Positions 6,384-12,810 of a DNA stretch of 13,122 nt are shown here, in pieces; positions within the stretch are counted from its first letter, which is position 1, and each line of letters starts with the position of its first letter. The stretch lies in contig JAGDXH010000002.1 in assembly GCA_023256295.1 (NCBI GenBank), positions 5,053-18,174 on the forward strand, given 5' to 3'. Origin of the DNA: Thermoproteati archaeon (lineage in GTDB: Archaea > Thermoproteota > Thermoprotei_A > Marsarchaeales > UBA168). The position numbers were made by a program, and so were the translations under genes. The notes below the pieces were generated by a model. The model ran no database searches, was not told the DNA's origin, and was given only the letters and a program-made list of their open reading frames with translations.

Positions 6384-6533
6384 ATGGGAGGACAGCAGAG
6401 ATCACCGCTTTTGGACGAGGTCTACAAGCAGGAGAGGAGCAAAAAACAGCCATCCGAGAAGAAACGAGCTGAGTTCAGCAGGCCCTGCAAGGCGCCCGAT
6501 ACCTTTAAATTAGCCTCATGGTTCTTCCCATGA
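6384..6533 (+). CDS. Unrecognised 49-residue ORF coupled to sqdB
   Basis: A small frame starting ATG at 6384 (another in-frame ATG is at 6378) encodes a polar, charged peptide beginning MGGQQRSPLLDEVYKQERSK, then PSEKKRAEFSRPCKA, and ending FKLASWFFP. Two signals argue that it is real: a TATA-like box centred 24 nt before ATG 6384, and a stop codon that overlaps the sqdB start in the tetranucleotide ATGA (6530-6533), a classic coupled junction. It has one Cys, no membrane segment, and no motif I recognise. Against it, sqdB has its own TATA-like box inside this frame, and a 150-nt ORF can occur by chance. The stretch might instead be a leader or non-coding transcript. Confidence 0.45.
   Translation: MGGQQRSPLLDEVYKQERSKKQPSEKKRAEFSRPCKAPDTFKLASWFFP
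6504..6511 (+). promoter_or_regulatory. TATA-like box of sqdB
   Basis: ACCTTTAAATTA, with TTTAAATT centred 22-23 nt before the ATG at 6530. It decides between the two possible sqdB starts: 6518 would be only about 11 nt away, so 6530 is favoured. Confidence 0.6.
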
Positions 6534-7759
6534 AAGTAATGGTTTTAGGGGCAGATGGCTATCTGGGGTGGCCCCTGGCGCTCAGGATGGTGGCTCATGG
6601 GCATGAAGTTTCGGCTGCTGACAACTTCTATACCAGGAAGGCGGTTGAAGAGGTTGGCTCGTGGTCAGCAATTCCGATTCCCAGCATGGAGGAGAGAGTA
6701 AAGCTCGTCAAGGAGGTTTTTGGAGCCGACCTCGTGTTCAAAGAAGGCGACCTTAGGGATTACTCTTTCATATCCAAGTTCTTGGAAGAGCAGAAGCCAG
6801 ATGCCATAATCGACTTCGCAGAGCAGAGAAGCGCCCCGTACTCCCAGATAGACATCGACCACGCCGTGTTCACCATGGAGAACAACGTGATAGGTACTAT
6901 GAACCTGCTTTATGCCATGAAGGAGCACGTGCCCTCGGCTCACCTTCTGAAGATGGGCACACTGGGGGAGTACGGCACGCCAAACGTGGACATAGCCGAG
7001 GGGCACTTCGAGGTCGAGTACCACGGGAGGAAGGACAGGTTACCTTTCCCCAGACAGGCCGGAAGCTGGTATCACTGGAGCAAGGTACATGACAGCAACA
7101 ACATATCCTTTGCCGTGAAGATCTGGGGCTTGACGGCGACTGACGTTCATCAGGGCCCCGTCTATGGGACAAGAACTGATGACATGAGGGACGAACTTCT
7201 CAGGACGCGTTTTGACTTCGATGAGGTCTGGGGAACTGTTTTGAACAGGTATTGCGTAGAGGCGGTCGCAGGTCTTCCCCTGACGCCTTATGGCGAAGGG
7301 GGTCAGACGCGGGGTTTCATATCTCTCGAAGACAGCATAACGGCCCTGGCCTTGCTCCTTGAGAAGCCGCCGGAACAGGGAACCATGAGAGTCGTGAATC
7401 AGTACGCCGAAAGTAAGAGCGTCATGGAGCTCGCTCAGATGGTGAAGGAAGCGGGAGATCGCCTGGGTTTAGACGTGCAGATAAGGCCTGTCCCAGATCC
7501 AAGGGTGGAGGCTCAAAGACATTACTACAATGTCGAAAGACACGTCCTGCCTGCCTTGGGCTTCTACCCCAAGCACAACGTTCGGGATGAGATTCCAGCG
7601 ATGCTGACCGACCTCATGAAGTACAGGGACAGGCTTGTCGAAAAGCGTGAGGCGATACTCCTCGCCGGCAGCAAGGCGGGCGTGGAGTGGAGGAAGACGT
7701 CTTCTCTGCTTCCGAGGAAAGCCGCAGCTCGCGGCTTCACCCAGCGAAGCACCACGTAG
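6530..7759 (+). CDS. sqdB: UDP-sulfoquinovose synthase (SqdB/Agl3-like)
   Basis: Extended short-chain dehydrogenase that forms UDP-sulfoquinovose from UDP-glucose and sulfite using bound NAD. From ATG 6530 the protein has 409 residues. Visible features: the nucleotide-binding loop GADGYLGWP (7-15), DFAEQRSAPYS (95-105), KMGTLGEYGTPN with the catalytic-type Thr144 (141-152), YHWSK with Tyr181 and Lys185, and DVHQGPVYGTRT then YGEGGQTRGFISLED in the substrate domain. The product could feed sulfolipid or, as with Agl3 of Sulfolobus, sulfated N-glycan synthesis; no sugar transferase is adjacent to decide. The start is fixed by a TATA-like box and by homology to the usual MKVMVLG opening. The last about 19 residues after GVEWRKT look foreign to the family and overlap the convergent endA frame. 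Confidence 0.93.
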   Translation: MKVMVLGADGYLGWPLALRMVAHGHEVSAADNFYTRKAVEEVGSWSAIPIPSMEERVKLVKEVFGADLVFKEGDLRDYSFISKFLEEQKPDAIIDFAEQRSAPYSQIDIDHAVFTMENNVIGTMNLLYAMKEHVPSAHLLKMGTLGEYGTPNVDIAEGHFEVEYHGRKDRLPFPRQAGSWYHWSKVHDSNNISFAVKIWGLTATDVHQGPVYGTRTDDMRDELLRTRFDFDEVWGTVLNRYCVEAVAGLPLTPYGEGGQTRGFISLEDSITALALLLEKPPEQGTMRVVNQYAESKSVMELAQMVKEAGDRLGLDVQIRPVPDPRVEAQRHYYNVERHVLPALGFYPKHNVRDEIPAMLTDLMKYRDRLVEKREAILLAGSKAGVEWRKTSSLLPRKAAARGFTQRSTT

Positions 7760-8271
7760 TCCACTTTGTCGGCCGCCAAGTTGGCGTGAGCGATCACGAA
7801 GCGCTTCCTGACTCCATGCGACAGTCTTCCGGCCCTCACTATGTCGGAAGGCTCGAAGGCCTCTGCCGCCATCACGACGTGCACCAAGAACACGGCGTGA
7901 TCTATGCCTGGCCCGTGTTCGTAGACGGCATAGTCTGCCCCGAACTTCATGCCCGGCTTCACTATGTATCCCTTGTCTTTTAAGTCCTTGTAGACCGCGT
8001 ATAGCTCCGAAAAATTGTGCACGCCGATGGTCAGCTCGCGCTTGAGTTCGTCTGGATCCAGCACGGTTTCTCCCCGTCTGACCTCAAGCAACCCCAGTTT
8101 GGCCAAGTAGAGGGCTTCGACGGGAGACAGCTCAAGCTCGGAAGATATGTTTTTTTCCTTTGGCTTGTAGACCGATATGGGCCTACCGTAATAGCCCATG
8201 GAGTAAATTTTCCCTCCGTCGGCTGGATCCAATATCACGACTGAGCTTCCCGTAAAGATCCCAGATACCAC
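7564..8271 (-). CDS. endA: tRNA-splicing endonuclease, catalytic subunit
   Basis: Cleaves introns from precursor tRNA (and probably rRNA) at bulge-helix-bulge motifs. Residues 1-180 form a typical archaeal EndA: N-terminal domain (ELELSPVEALYLAKLGLLEV), linker ELYAVYKDLKDKGYIVKPG, and catalytic domain KFGADYAVYEHGPGIDHAVF with the expected Tyr117 and His125, then HGVRKRFVIAHA with Lys156, ending DYVVLRWVKP. All three catalytic residues are present, unlike the other EndA-like protein in this window. The start is GTG at 8271, with a TATA-like box 23 nt upstream. The frame continues about 55 residues beyond WVKP, into the convergent sqdB gene, in sequence without family character; a TGA in another frame occurs right at the expected end. 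Confidence 0.92.
   Translation of the reverse strand: MVSGIFTGSSVVILDPADGGKIYSMGYYGRPISVYKPKEKNISSELELSPVEALYLAKLGLLEVRRGETVLDPDELKRELTIGVHNFSELYAVYKDLKDKGYIVKPGMKFGADYAVYEHGPGIDHAVFLVHVVMAAEAFEPSDIVRAGRLSHGVRKRFVIAHANLAADKVDYVVLRWVKPRAAAFLGSREDVFLHSTPALLPARSIASRFSTSLSLYFMRSVSIAGISSRTLCLG
7693..7704. repeat. 12-bp perfect palindrome at the sqdB/endA junction
   Basis: GAAGACGTCTTC is its own reverse complement. It lies just before the point where the SqdB family sequence would be expected to end, 14 nt from a second inverted repeat. It might act as a 3' end structure or be chance. Confidence 0.5.
7719..7737. repeat. Inverted repeat (7-bp stem, 5-nt loop) between convergent genes
   Basis: AAGCCGC (7719-7725) and GCGGCTT (7731-7737) are perfect inverted copies around AGCTC. 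The hairpin sits where the convergent sqdB and endA genes would meet if both ended at their family-typical C-termini. There is no following T-run on either strand, so it is not a standard terminator; a role in 3' end stability of both mRNAs is only inferred. Confidence 0.5.
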
Positions 8272-8290
8272 GGGTCTCAGGTTCCTGTTG

Positions 8291-8297
8291 CTTTTAA
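8291..8297 (-). promoter_or_regulatory. TATA-like box of the catalytic endA
   Basis: Minus strand AGTTAAAAGC; TTAAAAG is centred 23 nt before the GTG at 8271, supporting that start and a leaderless transcript. Confidence 0.55.
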
Positions 8298-8323
8298 CTT
8301 TGAGCCCTGTTGGGTCAGCGGGC

Positions 8324-8330
8324 TTTTAAG
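8324..8330 (+). promoter_or_regulatory. TATA-like box of the AglD-like membrane protein gene
   Basis: GGCTTTTAAGC on the plus strand. A start 22-26 nt downstream falls at about 8349-8353, giving a leader of about 12-16 nt before ATG 8365. The octamer GCTTTTAA occurs twice in this divergent gap (8290-8297 and 8322-8329), 32 bp apart. Confidence 0.45.
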
Positions 8331-8364
8331 CAAACGCGTCTACGCGTTGGGCAAAAGGGTCAGA

Positions 8365-9408
8365 ATGAAGTACTCTACAGTGCGTTGGGCTCTAGCTCTC
8401 TCCTTCGGACTTGTCATGATATTCATGCTTTTGATCCTTACCAGGGAAACGGATGTGCTTTCAGTTATCGATCGGACTGACCCAAAGCTTCTTCTTGGCG
8501 GTGCGGCCCTTGAAGTCTTTGGACTCTTTCTGTACGCGCTCTCTTGGCACGTCTTGTTGAGAAGCAGTGGCATGCGGGTTCGTCTAACCAAGAGCATCCA
8601 GATAACTTGGGCCAGCCTGTTCTTGCTTTACGTCACTCCCGCCGGGGTCTTGATGGATGTCTCCAGGGCCATACTCATGGGGAAAGAGGGAAAAGACACG
8701 CCCGCCTCGACCGCCAGCGTGATCATGCAAAGGGTGATATACGCTTTCGCCTACGCGCTGTTGACCACATCGAGCATATTCATGATATACTTTTCGGATA
8801 GGGCAAGGTTTCACCTGATTTACCCTTTCATGATCTTCGTCGCGTTGACGGTTGCAGCTGGCTTCTTGATCCTCATTGCGGCGAGTCACAGAGGTCTCGT
8901 GCGGTGGCTCAGCAGGCACTTGCTCTCTTTTTACTACAGGGTCATAAAGAAGGCTGTGTTTCCCGAAGAAGACGTCACGCGGAGCGTTGAGTCATCCGTT
9001 CAAGGGTTTTCGGCAGCAATATCCGACATGGCAAGATCCCCAAAAGGAGCACTTCTCTCGCTGGCCATAATATTGGCGCGTCTGTCTGTCGCTGCTGGAA
9101 TATCTTACGGAGTTTTCATATCTCTGAACTATTACGGCATCAACTTCTGGGAGATAACGCTCGTCATGCTGGTCGGGGAATTCGTAACGAGCGTACCCAT
9201 AGGTATCCCTGGCATGCTTGGGTTTGTGGAGGCGGCGATGACTCTGTCGTATGCTGCACTTGGTGTGCCCCTTGCCGTGGCGCTTGCTGCAACGCTCCTG
9301 ATCAGACTGATACTTTATTGGTGGGACGTAGTCGTCACGGGCATAACGGCCACGGTCTACTCAGGAGGGATAAGGAGCGTGCTCAGCGCATCAGAGCAAG
9401 GATCCTGA
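8365..9408 (+). CDS. Membrane protein of the lysylphosphatidylglycerol-synthase-TM / AglD family (UPF0104)
   Basis: Multi-pass membrane protein of 347 residues with about eight hydrophobic segments. The first is WALALSFGLVMIFMLLIL near residues 8-25. Family signatures are LYVTPAGVLMDVSRA in the third segment region and VPIGIPGMLGFVEAAMTLSY near the C-terminus (the PGxxGxxE motif). Relatives include the flippase-like domain of bacterial MprF and the membrane part of archaeal AglD; lipid-linked substrate transport or transfer is possible but the exact role is unknown, and the glycosyltransferase domain of AglD is absent. ATG 8365 is preferred because a short leader with AAAAGGG precedes it; TTG 8347 would add six residues. 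Its 3' end overlaps the convergent DUF47 gene by 26 nt. Confidence 0.85.
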   Translation: MKYSTVRWALALSFGLVMIFMLLILTRETDVLSVIDRTDPKLLLGGAALEVFGLFLYALSWHVLLRSSGMRVRLTKSIQITWASLFLLYVTPAGVLMDVSRAILMGKEGKDTPASTASVIMQRVIYAFAYALLTTSSIFMIYFSDRARFHLIYPFMIFVALTVAAGFLILIAASHRGLVRWLSRHLLSFYYRVIKKAVFPEEDVTRSVESSVQGFSAAISDMARSPKGALLSLAIILARLSVAAGISYGVFISLNYYGINFWEITLVMLVGEFVTSVPIGIPGMLGFVEAAMTLSYAALGVPLAVALAATLLIRLILYWWDVVVTGITATVYSGGIRSVLSASEQGS

Positions 9409-10069
9409 TGGCGCTGGCCAAGCGCTGAATGGCGTCCATGAGCTCCTCTGCCCTCTGCACGGTCTCGTGCATCAATATGATGCAGGGAAAGCCTGCCTTG
9501 AAGTTGAGGACCGTTATGTCAAGTTCCCTTTGCTTTCTGTCCACTTCTGCCTCAACGGTATCTACTTCGTAGGTCTTCTGAACTGCCTTTGCAGAGTCAG
9601 TCTTCAACATCTGAAGTGCGCTCTTGGCGTTCTCAAAAGCATTAAACGCGGTCTCAACGATGTCGGAGACGCCAGAAAGGAACTTCAGCTCATCAGGTGT
9701 GGGCGTCCCCTCCTTGCAGAAGCCGTTCTTTGAGAGCGCCGAGAGCCTGAAGCTGACGGCTTCTGCGAAGCTTGACACCTCGGTCACCAAGTCATCTGCG
9801 GAGAGCAGAGATGCAGCATAATTGGAAATGAGTTGGGCTGAGGCCAGGGTCTGCTCCACCCTCTTCCTGATGTTCATTTCATCCGACTCCTTGAGCGCGA
9901 CAAGCTTCTCGTAAGATGATGAAGCACTTGCCTCGTTCCCTGCCCTTACGGCATCCGCCGTGGCAAGCACCAGGCGCAAGCTATCTTGAACCACTCTGGT
10001 GTGTTCCACTATTGAGGATATCGATCTCTCGTAGGAAACGCGTTCCTCTTCGGCGCTATCGTAGGCCAT
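9383..10069 (-). CDS. DUF47 (PhoU-like) family protein
   Basis: All-helical protein of 228 residues with two similar helical halves, each carrying acidic motifs of PhoU-like metal-binding bundles (for example FLSGVSDIVETAFNAFENAK, and EVDTVEAEVDRKQRELDITV near the C-terminus). DUF47 proteins often accompany Pit phosphate transporters and are thought to regulate them, but no transporter is next door, so the role here is open. The start at ATG 10069 (MAYDSAEEER) is chosen because a TATA-like box lies 22-23 nt upstream; the frame could extend 20 residues to 10129, but that would run across this box. It is divergent from the Cdc48-like gene through a symmetric promoter, and its last 26 nt overlap the membrane-protein gene tail to tail. 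Confidence 0.75.
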   Translation of the reverse strand: MAYDSAEEERVSYERSISSIVEHTRVVQDSLRLVLATADAVRAGNEASASSSYEKLVALKESDEMNIRKRVEQTLASAQLISNYAASLLSADDLVTEVSSFAEAVSFRLSALSKNGFCKEGTPTPDELKFLSGVSDIVETAFNAFENAKSALQMLKTDSAKAVQKTYEVDTVEAEVDRKQRELDITVLNFKAGFPCIILMHETVQRAEELMDAIQRLASAIRILALMR

Positions 10070-10087
10070 GTGAGGTTGCCTTTGCCC

Positions 10088-10122
10088 ATATTTAACTTTA
10101 GCGCCCGGGGATAGGGTTAAAT
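10088..10122. promoter_or_regulatory. Symmetric divergent promoter between the DUF47 and Cdc48-like genes
   Basis: ATTTAAC at 10090-10096 and GTTAAAT at 10116-10122 are perfect inverted copies around a 19-nt spacer, with CCCGGG at the dyad centre (10104-10109). Read outward, each arm is the same TATA-like box GTTAAAT, one 22-24 nt before the DUF47 ATG and one 22-25 nt before the Cdc48-like start. The arrangement would let two leaderless transcripts start back to back, and a dimeric regulator could bind the dyad; that last point is inference. Confidence 0.55.
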
Positions 10123-10143
10123 CCACCAAGGTAGTTTAGGTTG

Positions 10144-11538
10144 GTGAGGAGCTTGTCTGACGAGACGGGTGAGAAGCGCGAGATCAGCCTGAGAGTCGCT
10201 GAGACCAAGCAGAAGGACTACGGCAGAGGAAAGGTCAGGCTAAGCGCCAGTGCCATGGAGGCAATAGGCGTAGAGGTCGGGGACGTCGTGGAGCTCTTTG
10301 CGAAGAGAAGAAGTGCCTCAATAGCTTGGCCAGCATACATAGAGGATCAGGAAGATGACCTGGTAAGGATGGACCCGCTCACCCGCCAGAACATAGGGGC
10401 TTCCATAGGAGACAAGGTGTTGGTGAGAAAGGCGACCTACAAGAGGGCAGAGGTGGTCAAGTTGGCAGTATCGGCGTCCATGCAGGGGAGCATACAGGAA
10501 GGCTTCCAGGCATACGTCAAGAAGAAGCTGTTTGACTTTGTGGTTGTCCAGGGAGACAAGGTCGCCGTGACCCTCCTAGGACAGCCCATGATGTTCGTGG
10601 TCGTCTATGTCAGGCCGAGTGGCATCGTCAAGATAGACGACGACACACAGGTACTCATAAGCGACAAGCCCGTGGAGGAGCTGGAGCAGCGTCCCATAAC
10701 CTATGACGACATAGGCGGACTAGACGATGTGATTCTCAGGGTCAGGGAGATGATTGAGCTTCCCATGAAGCATCCAGAGCTCTTCAGGAGGCTGGGCATA
10801 GAACCGCCCAAGGGCGTGCTCCTCTACGGTCCTCCAGGAGTGGGCAAGACCTTGCTGGCGAAGGCCGTGGCCACTGAGAGCGAAGCGAACTTCATCTCCA
10901 TAAAGGGACCCGAAATATACAGCAAGTGGGTTGGCGAGAGCGAAAGGGCAATAAGGAGCATATTCAGGAAGGCGCGTCAGTCCGCTCCATGCGTGGTGTT
11001 TCTGGACGAGGTTGAGTCCATAGCCCCCATAAGGGGGCTGGCCTACGGGGACTCCCGCGTTTCAGAAAACGTGATCAGTCAGCTGCTGACGGAGCTTGAC
11101 GGGATGGAGGAGCTCGAAAACATCGTCGTTTTAGCGGCGACAAACAGGCCGGACATGCTTGATCCGGCTCTTCTCAGACCAGGTAGGCTGGACATGCTTG
11201 TCTACATACCCCCGCCTGACCTTCAAGCCAGGAAGGAGATACTCAGGATACATACGAGCAGGATGCCGCTTACGGAAGACGTTTCTCTGGACGACTTGGC
11301 TTCTAAGACCGAAGGTTACTCTGGGGCCGATCTTGAGGAGCTCGTGAGGGAAGCTGGAATGGAGGCTTTGAAGAGGGATAGGAACGCATCTAAGGTCACG
11401 TTGCAGGACTTTGAAAGGGCACTGGGTGCTGTGAAGCCCTCCATTACAGATGACATGGTCAGGTTCTATGCCGAATGGAACGAGAAGGCCAAGAAGCTGC
11501 GCAGGGTCGAGAAGCCCGAGCTGCTGGGGTGGATATAG
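10144..11538 (+). CDS. Cdc48-like AAA ATPase with a single AAA domain
   Basis: A protein of about 464 residues with a Cdc48 N-domain (about 1-180; double-psi part [20 protein letters not shown]), then one AAA module instead of the usual two (Cdc48/VAT is about 730-760 residues). Numbered from TTG 10141: Walker A GPPGVGKT 230-237, pore loop KWVGE 262-266, Walker B FLDE ending Glu290, sensor-1 Asn335, Arg finger region LLRPGR 344-349. The front ([39 protein letters not shown]) reads like D1 of Cdc48; from [20 protein letters not shown] onward it reads like D2. It should assemble as a one-ring unfoldase that remodels proteins, possibly with the proteasome. GTG 10144 and TTG 10141 are both possible starts. 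It is the first gene of a rightward cluster; the stop touches the next start. Confidence 0.92.
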   Translation: MRSLSDETGEKREISLRVAETKQKDYGRGKVRLSASAMEAIGVEVGDVVELFAKRRSASIAWPAYIEDQEDDLVRMDPLTRQNIGASIGDKVLVRKATYKRAEVVKLAVSASMQGSIQEGFQAYVKKKLFDFVVVQGDKVAVTLLGQPMMFVVVYVRPSGIVKIDDDTQVLISDKPVEELEQRPITYDDIGGLDDVILRVREMIELPMKHPELFRRLGIEPPKGVLLYGPPGVGKTLLAKAVATESEANFISIKGPEIYSKWVGESERAIRSIFRKARQSAPCVVFLDEVESIAPIRGLAYGDSRVSENVISQLLTELDGMEELENIVVLAATNRPDMLDPALLRPGRLDMLVYIPPPDLQARKEILRIHTSRMPLTEDVSLDDLASKTEGYSGADLEELVREAGMEALKRDRNASKVTLQDFERALGAVKPSITDDMVRFYAEWNEKAKKLRRVEKPELLGWI

Positions 11539-11772
11539 TTGAAGGATTACCTGAAGGCTTCCAAGCTTTACGATCAGCTGATCCTTGAGTTCTTGCTTGG
11601 TAGGGGAAACAAGGTTTACACGAGCGAAAAGGAGCTGGTTGACTACATAGATGAGCAAACAGGTAGCGTTGACAGATCGGGTCTCAACCGGGCCCTTATG
11701 AGGATGGAGATAAGAGGTCTCATAAGGGTCACTGCAAAGGACAGCAGCAAGATAATATCTTTGGCCGAGTGA
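11539..11772 (+). CDS. Small winged-helix protein, function unknown
   Basis: A 77-residue protein with a TTG start directly abutting the TAG stop of the Cdc48-like gene; a GGTGGAT Shine-Dalgarno-like element about 8 nt upstream supports this start. The pattern of helices and a terminal hairpin (KLYDQLILEFLLGRGNKVYT, ELVDYIDEQ, LNRALMRMEIRGLIRVTAKD, KIISLAE) is that of a winged helix-turn-helix domain filling the whole protein. It lies 5 nt before fen1 in what looks like one operon with the ATPase and the nuclease. It could be a DNA-binding regulator or an accessory protein of either neighbour; I do not recognise a family name. Confidence 0.75.
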   Translation: MKDYLKASKLYDQLILEFLLGRGNKVYTSEKELVDYIDEQTGSVDRSGLNRALMRMEIRGLIRVTAKDSSKIISLAE

Positions 11773-11777
11773 TCCTC

Positions 11778-12800
11778 ATGGGAGTTGACCTCAGGGACTT
11801 GACCCAGAGGCAGCCCATAACCCTGTCGCAACTTTCAGAAAAGGTCATAGCCATCGATGCCTACAACGCACTTTATCAGTTTCTTAGCATAATAAGGGGT
11901 CCAGACGGCAGACCTCTGATGGATTCTTCGGGGAGGGTAACCAGTCATCTAAGCGGCTTGTTTTACCGTACGGCGAATCTCCTGGAGAAGGGGGTCTTGC
12001 CAGTTTACGTCTTCGATGGGCCAGCTATTTCTCAGAAGAGGAAGACCCTTGAGCAAAGGGCTGAGGTCAGGATGGCGGCGAGCAGGCTTTACAGGGAGGC
12101 GCTTCAAGAGGGCCGGGCTGAGGAGGCCAGAAAGTACGCCGAGAGAGCTGTTGTGCTCTCGTCGCAGATGGTGGAAGAGTCAAAGCTCCTTCTTGAAGCG
12201 ATGGGGGTCCCTTGGGTTCAGGCTGCCGCGGAGGGGGAAGCGCAGGCGGCGCACATGGTTGCTCTGGGGGTTGCCTGGGCGGTTGCCAGTCAAGACTACG
12301 ACTCGCTTCTTTTTGGCGCAGATAGGTTGGTCCGTAACCTGACCGTTTCAGGAAGAAGGAAGGTCGCAAACGAGAACCGCTATGTTCCAGTGGAAATAGA
12401 GCTTGTGGATTTGGCGCAGACTCTCAGTGCGCTTGGCATAACTAGACAGCAGCTGGTGGACTTGGCCCTCATGATCGGCACGGATTACAATGAGGGGTAT
12501 AGGGGGGTCGGGCCAAGGAAAGCCCTAGCTCTGATCAAGCAGTACGGCACGCTTGAAGAAGTTGCCAAGGCAAAGGGCCTAGATCCATCTCCAACGGAGC
12601 TCAGGTCTCTTTTCTTGGATCCTCCAGTCAACCCGGTAGGGAAACTGAAGTGGGACGAACCAAGTGTCGAGAAGATAATCTCCTTTCTTTGCGACGAGCG
12701 CGATTTTTCCAAGGAAAGGGTCGTGGAAGCGCTGGCGAGGACAAGGGGTAAGTCCAAGAAGCCATCTGGCCAGACCTCTCTTACCTCTTACTTTGGGTGA
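11778..12800 (+). CDS. fen: Flap endonuclease 1 (FEN1)
   Basis: Structure-specific 5' nuclease that removes RNA/DNA flaps during Okazaki-fragment maturation and repair. The 340-residue protein from MGVDLRDL has all acidic active-site positions of the family: Asp27 (VIAIDAYN), Asp80 (VYVFDGP), Glu152 and Glu154 (AEGEAQ), Asp173 and Asp175 (SQDYDS) and Asp236 (IGTDYNEG), followed by a helix-hairpin-helix-like GYRGVGPRKALALI. The C-terminus carries a clear PCNA-interacting (PIP) box, QTSLTSYF at 332-339. ATG 11778 is preferred over GTG 11769 because the family begins Met-Gly and the Gly N-terminus belongs to the active site. It follows the winged-helix gene by 5 nt and precedes mevalonate kinase by 10 nt. 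Confidence 0.95.
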   Translation: MGVDLRDLTQRQPITLSQLSEKVIAIDAYNALYQFLSIIRGPDGRPLMDSSGRVTSHLSGLFYRTANLLEKGVLPVYVFDGPAISQKRKTLEQRAEVRMAASRLYREALQEGRAEEARKYAERAVVLSSQMVEESKLLLEAMGVPWVQAAAEGEAQAAHMVALGVAWAVASQDYDSLLFGADRLVRNLTVSGRRKVANENRYVPVEIELVDLAQTLSALGITRQQLVDLALMIGTDYNEGYRGVGPRKALALIKQYGTLEEVAKAKGLDPSPTELRSLFLDPPVNPVGKLKWDEPSVEKIISFLCDERDFSKERVVEALARTRGKSKKPSGQTSLTSYFG

Positions 12801-12810
12801 GGGTGGGCCC

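Noticed and set aside
1255..7759. Stop-codon reassignment as the reason for the overrunning frames
   Set aside because: TAA (rpl2, rps25e), TAG (rpl23, the Cdc48-like gene) and TGA (rpl3, rpl4, fen1) all end conserved genes at the expected place, so all three stops work normally.
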